Part shown: in pieces, positions 1 through 5,373 of the stretch
Layout: each line of letters begins with the position of its first letter
Position numbering within the stretch: the stretch's first letter is position 1
DNA from: Melioribacter sp.
GTDB lineage: Bacteria; Bacteroidota; Ignavibacteria; Ignavibacteriales; Melioribacteraceae
DNA length: 7,497 bases
Direction: 5' to 3'
Assembly (NCBI GenBank): GCA_016841125.1
Contig: JAENZU010000156.1
Coordinates: 1-7,497 of the forward strand
The notes under the pieces: model-generated
Database searches by the model: none
What the model saw: only the letters and a program-made list of their open reading frames with translations
What the model was told of the DNA's origin: nothing
Position numbers and translations under genes: made by a program

Positions 1-7
1 TGATAGT

Positions 8-760
8 TTATCTTAAAAATGGGATAATACTTTCAGCAAATTTCAGTAAAATATTTCCGATAAAACCGTCGCAGACTACCATATCAACGGTGCCTTTAAA
101 AATATCTTTTCCCTCAACATTACCATAAAAATTTAATTCAGTTTGAGAAAGAAGATCAGCTGTTTCGGTCGTAAGTTTGTATCCCTTACTTCTTTCCGCA
201 CCAACATTGAGCAAACCAATTTTGGGCTTTTCAATTCCATAAATTTCTTCAATAAAAATTGAACCGAGTAAAGCAAACCCTCTCAGGTGAATAGGCTTTG
301 AGTCGACAAAAGCACCAACATCGGCAACAAAAGTAAAAGTGCCTTTTTCATTTGGAAACCCTGCCATAATAGTTGGTCGTGCAACACCGGGGATTCTGCC
401 AATTTCCAAAGTAGCAACAGCACTAACAGCGCCAGTGTTTCCTGCGCTTACAAATGCATCGGCTTTACCATCTTTAACATAACCGGCACCAACAACAATA
501 GAAGAATCTCTTTTGGATTTTAGAGCCACCATAGGGCTATCGCTCATGCCAATTACTTGAGTGCAATGAATAATATTCTCTTCATCGAACTGAAGGTTAT
601 TTTCTTTTAACGTTTTAAGAATAATCTTTTTATCACCGGTTAAGAGAATGTTAATTTCCCTATCCTCTTTTAATGCTTCAACAGCACCAATTAATTCATT
701 GAGAGGCGAAAAATCGCCCCCCATTGCATCAACAATAATTGTGCATTTGGAGTTATCCAA
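8..760 (-). CDS. plsX: Phosphate acyltransferase PlsX, C-terminally truncated (probable frameshift)
   Basis: PlsX converts acyl-ACP and phosphate into acyl-phosphate, the donor used by PlsY to acylate glycerol-3-phosphate; it acts at the inner face of the membrane. The N-terminal IVDAMGGD motif (residues 9-16), SAGNTG (105-110), DVGAFVD (147-153) and DGFIGN (231-236) identify the family. Family members are usually about 330-345 residues, but this frame stops after 250, about 14 residues beyond DGFIGN, so the conserved C-terminal part is missing. The stop is at 8-10; the remaining 7 bases in another frame read K-L-S, which would suit a PlsX continuation. No in-frame ATG exists before the family motif. 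The frame opens after a TAA at 764-766, leaving TTG at 760 (or ATT at 763) as start. Two motifs depart from my recollection of the family: F151 where Asn is usual, and AER (188-190) in the NVGxE region. It is last in the DUF177-rpmF-plsX cluster, 21 bases after rpmF. The identity is certain; whether the gene is intact is not. Confidence 0.93.
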   Translation of the reverse strand: MDNSKCTIIVDAMGGDFSPLNELIGAVEALKEDREINILLTGDKKIILKTLKENNLQFDEENIIHCTQVIGMSDSPMVALKSKRDSSIVVGAGYVKDGKADAFVSAGNTGAVSAVATLEIGRIPGVARPTIMAGFPNEKGTFTFVADVGAFVDSKPIHLRGFALLGSIFIEEIYGIEKPKIGLLNVGAERSKGYKLTTETADLLSQTELNFYGNVEGKDIFKGTVDMVVCDGFIGNILLKFAESIIPFLR

Positions 761-781
761 AATTTAAAACCATAAGTTAAT

Positions 782-961
782 TTATGATTCAGGAACAAAC
801 ATTGAGCGTCCGGCGTATTGACCGCAATTTGGGCAGGCTCGGTGACTTAATTTTATTTCAGCGCAATTGCTGCAGCGGGTTAATGAAGGAACACTTCCTT
901 TGTAGTGAGTTCTTCTTTTATCTCTTCTACTTTTAGAAATTTTCCGCTTCGGATGTGCCAT
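782..961 (-). CDS. rpmF: 50S ribosomal protein L32, zinc-binding form
   Basis: This is a short gene of 59 codons translated from ATG at 961 to TAA at 782-784. The product begins MAHPKRKISKSRRDKRRTHY, the conserved basic N-terminus of bacterial L32 that threads into 23S rRNA of the large subunit. A zinc ribbon follows with two CxxC pairs, Cys30/Cys33 (RCSNC) and Cys43/Cys46 (CPNC), so this is the cysteine-containing, zinc-loaded form, not the cysteine-free paralogue some bacteria induce under zinc starvation. The length fits the family (about 56-63). An AAGGT ribosome-binding sequence lies about 9 bases upstream of the ATG. It sits between the DUF177 gene (25-base gap) and plsX (21-base gap), the canonical order for this operon. 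Confidence 0.97.
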   Translation of the reverse strand: MAHPKRKISKSRRDKRRTHYKGSVPSLTRCSNCAEIKLSHRACPNCGQYAGRSMFVPES

Positions 962-986
962 TTTAAATTTACCTTAATTTTAATTA

Positions 987-1481
987 TTATAATTTATCTT
1001 TCAATTTCAACAACGGTTCCCAAATGGGATTTATTTCATCGATCTCACAATTACATTCAGATTCATTTAAATTGTTTCCACATTTTGGGCAAAGTCCTTT
1101 ACACTCTTCGCTGCAGAGTAATTTCATAGGTGTTGCCAGCATTGTGTAATCAATTACATCTGCGGTAATATCAATTTTATCATCGTTGGGACTTAAACTA
1201 TAAACGTTATCGTCTTCCAAATCGTTTTTATCCTCAAACAGATAAATTAATTGAAATGAGGTATTAATAGCAGAATTAAAACTCGTAAGACATCTGTCGC
1301 ATTCAAATTTTGCATTAACCGTTAATTCACAGTTAAGCGTAATTTGATTATGAGTTTTATCCATTTTACAATTTGCAAGAACATTACCAAAAAACCTTTC
1401 GTCAAGTCCAACTTTACCAGCATCCTTAGTTAATTCAATAAAATGAATGCCGTCATCGTAATTCGTAAATTTTATTTTCAT
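987..1481 (-). CDS. yceD: DUF177/YceD family protein (23S rRNA accumulation factor)
   Basis: This 164-residue protein of the DUF177 family has the expected cysteine layout. A CxxC pair lies at Cys61/Cys64 (ECDRC) and a C-terminal cluster at Cys123, Cys127, Cys131, Cys134, Cys143 and Cys145. The C-terminal cluster includes the family signature CxxxCKGLCPxCGxNLN (123-139). The acidic stretch around 83-105 is also typical. Family members in E. coli and plant chloroplasts are needed for normal accumulation of 23S rRNA. The cysteines suggest metal (probably zinc) binding, which is inference. The gene nearly always precedes rpmF, as here, and leads the operon rpmF-plsX. A promoter-like sequence lies just upstream (1509-1537). 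The sequence shows no strong Shine-Dalgarno, only a purine stretch (AAGAAA) before the ATG. Confidence 0.92.
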   Translation of the reverse strand: MKIKFTNYDDGIHFIELTKDAGKVGLDERFFGNVLANCKMDKTHNQITLNCELTVNAKFECDRCLTSFNSAINTSFQLIYLFEDKNDLEDDNVYSLSPNDDKIDITADVIDYTMLATPMKLLCSEECKGLCPKCGNNLNESECNCEIDEINPIWEPLLKLKDKL

Positions 1482-1508
1482 GGGTTTCTTACAAAAATAT
1501 ATCTATGA

Positions 1509-1537
1509 AATATAATTATTCAATTTTTGATAATCAA
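1509..1537 (-). promoter_or_regulatory. Sigma-70-like promoter for DUF177-rpmF-plsX
   Basis: Reading the minus strand, a -35-like TTGATT (1537-1532) is followed by exactly 17 bases and then a -10-like TATATT (1514-1509). This predicts a start near 1502 and a leader of about 20 bases before the DUF177 start codon. The match is 4/6 and 5/6 to the consensus. The region is AT-rich, so chance matches are common, but position and spacing are right and there is no other gene upstream on this strand. Confidence 0.5.
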
Positions 1538-1638
1538 GAAATGAGACAATACAAATTTTTTAATAAAAGAGCATTATTCTTTGAGTTTCAAAAAAATGAA
1601 TTAACCTAAAAGAAGTTATATTGTCAAGTTAAAATAAT

Positions 1639-1667
1639 TTGCAAGAGAAACCGGTCAAGTTTATATT
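1639..1667 (+). promoter_or_regulatory. Sigma-70-like promoter for tRNA-Arg (and tadA)
   Basis: TTGCAA (1639-1644) is followed by a 17-base spacer and TATATT (1662-1667), which predicts a start near 1674, about 8 bases before the mature tRNA 5' end. The -35 matches 4/6 and the -10 matches 5/6. The -10 hexamer is identical to that of the divergent promoter for the DUF177 operon. It is called on spacing and placement only. Confidence 0.5.
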
Positions 1668-1681
1668 TATGTTTCAAATTT

Positions 1682-1755
1682 GCGCCCGTAGCTCAATTGG
1701 ACAGAGCATTTGACTTCGGATCAAAGGGTTGGGGGTTCGAGTCCTCCCGGGCGTA
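1682..1755 (+). tRNA. tRNA-Arg (anticodon UCG)
   Basis: The 74-base cloverleaf folds fully by eye. The acceptor stem GCGCCCG (1682-1688) pairs with CGGGCGT (1748-1754), with a G-U pair at position 1-72. The D stem is GCTC/GAGC. The anticodon stem TTTGA/TCAAA flanks the loop CTTCGGA, giving U33, anticodon UCG and G37. The T stem GGGGG/CCTCC carries a TTCGAGT loop. The discriminator is A1755. CCA is not encoded (the next bases are CAA), so the CCA end must be added by nucleotidyltransferase. The UCG anticodon reads CGA and, depending on U34 modification, other CGN arginine codons. It lies 29 bases upstream of tadA on the same strand, so the two are probably co-transcribed. Confidence 0.96.
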
Positions 1756-1773
1756 CAAATTACTTCAAATCTC

Positions 1774-1779
1774 AAAGGG
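1774..1779 (+). promoter_or_regulatory. Shine-Dalgarno-like AAAGGG before tadA
   Basis: AAAGGG sits 5 bases before the TTG at 1785 and supports that codon as the tadA start over the later in-frame ATG at 1815, which has no such sequence before it. Confidence 0.45.
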
Positions 1780-1784
1780 ATATT

Positions 1785-2246
1785 TTGCTTTTTAATGAAT
1801 CTGTTTACAAGTTCATGTATGCTGCACTTAATGAAGCTGAAAGAGCACTGGAAATGGATGAAGTCCCTATCGGTGCTGTTATTGTTCACAATAATAAAAT
1901 TATCGGAAAAGGATTTAATCAAACAGAATCCTTAGTTGACCCAACTGCCCACGCCGAAATGATCGCAATCACTGCAGCATCCAACCATCTTCAGAAAAAA
2001 TATTTGACTGAATGTGATATATATGTAACCGCAGAACCGTGTGTAATGTGCGCCGGAGCAATTTTGCTAGCGCGAATATCGAATGTCTATTTCGGTGCTT
2101 ACGAGCCTAAGTTTGGTGCCGCCGGATCATTATTTAATTTGCTGGATAGCGGTAAATATAATCATAAGCCTGAAGTTTATTCCGGAATTTATCAAGATGA
2201 ATCTATATCTCTGCTAAAAAATTATTTCGCAAAAAAAAGAAATTGA
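1785..2246 (+). CDS. tadA: tRNA-specific adenosine deaminase TadA
   Basis: TadA deaminates adenosine 34 to inosine in the anticodon of tRNA-Arg(ACG), so one tRNA can read several CGN codons. The cytidine/deoxycytidylate deaminase fold is shown by VPIGAVIV (27-34), HAE (His56, Glu58) and PCVMC (Cys86, Cys89). His56, Cys86 and Cys89 are the zinc ligands and Glu58 the proton shuttle. The start is uncertain. The frame is open back into the tRNA gene. TTG at 1785 with AAAGGG upstream gives 153 residues and places the active-site residues one position from the E. coli numbering (His57, Glu59, Cys87, Cys90). The first in-frame ATG (1815) would give 143 residues and cut into the first helix. An ATG at 1795 is in another frame. 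The gene follows a tRNA-Arg gene whose anticodon is UCG, so that tRNA is not itself a substrate. Confidence 0.95.
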   Translation: MLFNESVYKFMYAALNEAERALEMDEVPIGAVIVHNNKIIGKGFNQTESLVDPTAHAEMIAITAASNHLQKKYLTECDIYVTAEPCVMCAGAILLARISNVYFGAYEPKFGAAGSLFNLLDSGKYNHKPEVYSGIYQDESISLLKNYFAKKRN

Positions 2247-2266
2247 TCTGAATTAAATAGCTAAAC

Positions 2267-2288
2267 AGTCCAATCTTAGTTGGATTTT
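2267..2288 (+). terminator. Hairpin with short T-run after tadA
   Basis: AGTCCAA (2267-2273) and TTGGATT (2280-2286) form a 7-pair stem with one G-U pair and a 6-base loop, ending in TTTT. It lies 20 bases after the tadA stop. The short T-run makes it a weak intrinsic terminator at best; it could instead be an RNA 3'-end structure. It separates the tRNA-tadA unit from adk. Confidence 0.35.
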
Positions 2289-2348
2289 ATCAGTAAGAAT
2301 AATTAAGTTTTCAATTACCTTTATTCATAAAACTTCATAAGGTCAAGA

Positions 2349-2996
2349 ATGAAAATCCTAATTTTTGGTGCACCCGGTGTCGGGAAAGGAACTCAAGCAA
2401 AAATTCTATCGAAAAAGTTACATATTCCCCACATATCTACAGGTGATATTTTGAGAGCGGCAGCAAACAGTAAAACCGAACTTGGTTTAAAAGCCAAGGC
2501 AATAATGGACGCCGGCGAACTTGTACCGGACGATGTTATGGGAGGAATAATTAAAGAAACACTTAATGATGAAAAAACACGCAGCGGATTTATTTTGGAT
2601 GGTTTTCCGCGCACAATTGAACAGGCAGAAATATTAAATAAGGTTTTAAACGAACTGGGTGAAAACCACTTGATACTTATTTCAATTGCAGCCGATGATG
2701 AATTGATAATTAACAGACTCTCGGAGAGACGGGAATGCACGGTCTGCCACACAATTGTAAATTTAATTTTTTTGAATGATGAGAATGTGTGCCCTAATTG
2801 CGGATCGAAGGATACATTCATTAAAAGAAAAGATGACGATGCAGATGTAATTAAAAACAGACTTAAAGTTTTCCACCGCAATACAGCGCCGGTATTGTCG
2901 TTTTATGAAGACAAAGCTAAATTGATAAATGTTGACGGCACCAAACCTGTGGAACAGGTAACCGACGATATATTGAACCAGCTTAATTTGAACTAG
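2349..2996 (+). CDS. adk: Adenylate kinase, zinc-lid type
   Basis: Adenylate kinase catalyses ATP + AMP to 2 ADP in the cytoplasm and balances the adenylate pool. The 215-residue length is that of the long bacterial form. The P-loop GAPGVGKGT spans 7-15, the AMP-binding segment STGDILR 30-36, and DGFPRT 84-89 with Arg88. The lid begins near Arg128 and carries two CxxC pairs, Cys130/Cys133 and Cys148/Cys151, which bind a structural zinc in well-studied Gram-positive enzymes. RKDDD (160-164) and the C-terminal arginines complete the active site. AAGG at 2339-2342 is a good ribosome-binding site 6 bases before the ATG. Its 3' end overlaps the convergent ftsE by 14 bases. It is separated from tadA by 102 bases, and I cannot identify a convincing promoter in that gap. 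Confidence 0.98.
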   Translation: MKILIFGAPGVGKGTQAKILSKKLHIPHISTGDILRAAANSKTELGLKAKAIMDAGELVPDDVMGGIIKETLNDEKTRSGFILDGFPRTIEQAEILNKVLNELGENHLILISIAADDELIINRLSERRECTVCHTIVNLIFLNDENVCPNCGSKDTFIKRKDDDADVIKNRLKVFHRNTAPVLSFYEDKAKLINVDGTKPVEQVTDDILNQLNLN

Positions 2997-3660
2997 TTTT
3001 TTTTAAAGTTACTTGAGCCACTTTTCCGCTGTCGAGTTTCATTATTCGCGAATCTGCCATTTTTACTAAACCGTAATTATGCGTGGCAAATAATACAGCC
3101 GTCCCGCTTTTATTAATCTTACTGAGTGTGTTGACAATTTCATTTTGTGTTTCGGGATCTAAATTTCCTGTTGGTTCATCCGCTAATAAAAGCAAGGGGT
3201 CATTAAGAATTGCCCGCGCAATTGCAATCCTCTGTTTTTCACCCCCCGACAATTGATGAGGCATGTTCTGCTGTTTGTGCGAAAGTCCCATCTCAGACAA
3301 CACGTGATAAACTTTCTTTTTAATTTCCTTTTTTTTGGTTCCGGTAACCTGCAGCACAAAAGCAAGATTATCATAAACGCTGCGGTCTTCCAGTAATCTG
3401 AAATCCTGAAAAACAATTCCGATTTTTCTTCTTAACAGCGGAAGATCTCTTTTCTTAACTGAGGAGGAATCGAATCCATTAAATATCACTTTACCCGTTT
3501 GCGGTAATAAGTTCATGTAAATCATTTGAAGCAAAGTGGTTTTTCCGCATCCGCTTTTACCAATTAAAAAAACAAATTCGCCTTCCTTTACATGAAAATC
3601 TAATCCATCGAGAACGGGCTGATTAAGGTATGAAAAAGATACATCTTCAAATTTCAGCAT
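2983..3660 (-). CDS. ftsE: Cell-division ABC transporter ATP-binding protein FtsE
   Basis: FtsE is the cytoplasmic ATPase that works with the membrane protein FtsX to control septal peptidoglycan hydrolases during division. The 225 residues contain Walker A GKSGCGKT (34-41), the Q-loop Gln85, the ABC signature LSGGEKQR (137-144), Walker B LLLLADEP (156-163) with Glu162, and the switch His194. The segment KIGIVFQDFRLLEDRSVYDN (79-98) is characteristic of FtsE and separates it from LolD or MacB ATPases. No ftsX is adjacent: the upstream neighbour is a methyltransferase (3-base gap) and downstream the gene runs convergently into adk. Unlinked ftsE and ftsX occur in Bacteroidetes, so FtsX is probably encoded elsewhere. 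It is the last gene of the GWxTD-pdxA-methyltransferase-ftsE run. Eight Ts follow adk here, but I see no clear terminator hairpin. Confidence 0.88.
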   Translation of the reverse strand: MLKFEDVSFSYLNQPVLDGLDFHVKEGEFVFLIGKSGCGKTTLLQMIYMNLLPQTGKVIFNGFDSSSVKKRDLPLLRRKIGIVFQDFRLLEDRSVYDNLAFVLQVTGTKKKEIKKKVYHVLSEMGLSHKQQNMPHQLSGGEKQRIAIARAILNDPLLLLADEPTGNLDPETQNEIVNTLSKINKSGTAVLFATHNYGLVKMADSRIMKLDSGKVAQVTLKKTSSN

Positions 3661-3663
3661 AGT

Positions 3664-4389
3664 TTAATTCTTTTTTTGTAAAATAAATTGAGCGCGTCCG
3701 GTATTACTGTCTGCTTTATTGAAAGTAAAAGTTTCAAAGCAACTATTTACAATAAAACCATTTCTTTCTGCCGAATCAAAATAATATTCATAATCGAAAA
3801 TTTTTTGATAATGCTTTTCTTCCACAATTGTTCCATCAGCAAGTTTAATTCGGAAAATATTTCTATGAATTTGTTCATCTAAAAAAAAAATACTTTTCTG
3901 AATATACTTCATTCCTTTGAACAAACCCTTTCTGTTCAACTTTTTTTCAAAATGTAGACTGTTATTTTTTAAAGATACGTCGAATGTAAAATATCCGTTT
4001 GGCAGTAAACAATCGGAAACACTCCGCAGCATTTTTTCAAAATCAGATTCTTCAACAAGATAATTTACACTATCAAAAGTAGAAAAAATAAATGTAAATT
4101 TTTGCTGAAATGGAAGTGCTGTCATATTGCAGCAAATTCGCGGTATATTATTAAAATCACAATGAGATAACATTTGTGATGATAAATCGGAGATTATTAA
4201 ATGGTCCACATGTTCATTCAGATGAAAAGCCAACTTGCCGTTCCCTGCAGCTAATTCTAAAACTTTAGAGTTTTTTATTTCAAGATGCTCAATTATTTTT
4301 TTTATATACCCAGCCCAATCTTTATAATCTATATATTTCATCAAGTGTTCATATATATCTGCAAGATGGTTATAGTTGCTCCTTTTCAT
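3664..4389 (-). CDS. Class I SAM-dependent methyltransferase, substrate unknown
   Basis: The protein has 241 residues with a Rossmann-type methyltransferase core. Motif I is VLELAAGNG (43-51), the SAM-binding glycine loop. Asp68 in LIISDLS ends strand 2 and should bind the SAM ribose. TFDSVNYL (104-111) corresponds to motif IV, and LLPNGYFTFDVS (128-139) to the later core strand. The first 35 residues (YNHLADIYEHLMKYIDYKDW...) form the helical cap common to small-molecule methyltransferases of this group. The C-terminal half inserts strand-rich sequence (170-200), as in family members that clamp small substrates. The start codon overlaps the pdxA stop as ATGA (4386-4389), a sign of translational coupling. 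ftsE starts 3 bases after its stop. Nothing visible identifies the substrate; a role linked to vitamin B6 or envelope biology would be guesswork. Confidence 0.88.
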   Translation of the reverse strand: MKRSNYNHLADIYEHLMKYIDYKDWAGYIKKIIEHLEIKNSKVLELAAGNGKLAFHLNEHVDHLIISDLSSQMLSHCDFNNIPRICCNMTALPFQQKFTFIFSTFDSVNYLVEESDFEKMLRSVSDCLLPNGYFTFDVSLKNNSLHFEKKLNRKGLFKGMKYIQKSIFFLDEQIHRNIFRIKLADGTIVEEKHYQKIFDYEYYFDSAERNGFIVNSCFETFTFNKADSNTGRAQFILQKKN

Positions 4390-5372
4390 TTAAATGCTTT
4401 TCGATTTCTATAAATTTTTTCTCCCCATTTTACAGCTTCTGCCATACTGCTGCAATCGGCTTTATTTTTCCAAGCTATGTCGAATGCAGTTCCATGATCG
4501 GGTGAAGTTCGTATGAAAGGTAAACCGGCGGTGAAGTTAACGCCTCTATTAAAATTCATCATTTTAAATGGAATCAAAACTTGATCGTGATACATACCCA
4601 GCACTGCATCAAATTCTTTGTAGGAGTGATTGGCAAAAAATGCGTCGGGAACAAAGGGTCCGCAAATTCCTTTGTCTTTAAATTGTTTTAGAACCGGACT
4701 AATTATTTTATCTTCTTCATCACCAATATTCCCCATCTCACCAGCATGCGGATTCAACCCAAGCACTGCAATCTTCGGCTTTTTTATTCCGAAATCTTTG
4801 GAGAGACTTTCATACAAAATTGAAATTTTTTCACTCAGTATTCTTGAGGAAAGATTTTTACTAATATTTTTAACGGGGATATGAATGGTAGCCAAACTGG
4901 CAATCAATTTTGATGAGAGGAAGACCATCAAGAATTTACTTGTTCCGGCGTGCGAAGCTAAATATTCTGTATGTCCCGGAAAATTAAATCCTGCTTTCTG
5001 AATTGAATATTTGGATATTGGAGCCGTTACAATTATATCGGCTAATTTATTATCAATTAAATCTACAGCGGCGGCAAGTGATTGGATACTTTTGCCTCCA
5101 GCAGCTTTTGTGATTTTACCCTGCTGATAATTGATGTTTCCTAAATTTATTAAATTAACAAAGCCATGCTCCCCTTCTTCAAGATTTTGTTTTTTCAATA
5201 CTTTGAACGGGATATTTAGATTGGTGAGTTCACATGCATCTTTAAAAACATTTAATGGGCATACAAAATAAACAAGTCTTTTATTTGATTTAATTATTTT
5301 ATGAAATGTTTTAACACAGATCTCCGGACCAATTCCATTTACATCGCCGCAAGTAAAGACTAATCTTATCAT
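4386..5372 (-). CDS. pdxA: 4-hydroxythreonine-4-phosphate dehydrogenase
   Basis: PdxA oxidises 4-phosphohydroxy-L-threonine with NAD+; the product decarboxylates to 3-amino-2-oxopropyl phosphate, which PdxJ joins to deoxyxylulose 5-phosphate to make pyridoxine 5'-phosphate. The 328 residues match the family length. Visible motifs are GDVNGIGPEI (9-18), TAPISK (116-121), GHTEYLA (133-139), NPHAGE (207-212), GPFVPDAFF (238-246), GMYHDQVLIPFK (259-270) and the C-terminal TSPDHGTAFDIA (289-300). The three metal ligands are His164, His209 and His262, matching the E. coli spacing (166, 211, 266) closely. The presence of pdxA indicates the deoxyxylulose-dependent B6 route. The gene starts 1 base after the GWxTD gene stop, with its ribosome-binding site inside that gene's last codons, and its own stop overlaps the next start. 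Confidence 0.97.
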   Translation of the reverse strand: MIRLVFTCGDVNGIGPEICVKTFHKIIKSNKRLVYFVCPLNVFKDACELTNLNIPFKVLKKQNLEEGEHGFVNLINLGNINYQQGKITKAAGGKSIQSLAAAVDLIDNKLADIIVTAPISKYSIQKAGFNFPGHTEYLASHAGTSKFLMVFLSSKLIASLATIHIPVKNISKNLSSRILSEKISILYESLSKDFGIKKPKIAVLGLNPHAGEMGNIGDEEDKIISPVLKQFKDKGICGPFVPDAFFANHSYKEFDAVLGMYHDQVLIPFKMMNFNRGVNFTAGLPFIRTSPDHGTAFDIAWKNKADCSSMAEAVKWGEKIYRNRKAFK

Positions 5373-5373
5373 G

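Noticed and set aside
905..1129. Open frame on the plus strand across rpmF and DUF177
   Set aside because: It lies antisense to rpmF and the DUF177 C-terminus, both clear family members, and its product has no recognisable motif.
1674..1922. Minus-strand frame covering the tRNA and the 5' part of tadA
   Set aside because: It runs antisense through a complete tRNA cloverleaf and into the TadA active-site region; the product is a translation of tRNA sequence.
1795..1935. ATG at 1795 as tadA start
   Set aside because: It is in a different frame from the TadA motifs; using it would need a frameshift, while TTG 1785 needs none.
2393..2881. Long minus-strand frame inside adk
   Set aside because: It is a shadow of adk, whose motifs are complete on the plus strand.
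2973..2993. Repeated TTGAAC at the end of adk as a terminator or binding site
   Set aside because: The copies are direct, not inverted, and both are coding; no hairpin forms.
2983..3660. LolD or MacB-type lipoprotein/efflux ATPase in place of FtsE
   Set aside because: The FQDFRLLEDRSVYDN segment and 225-residue length fit FtsE better, though absence of ftsX leaves slight doubt.
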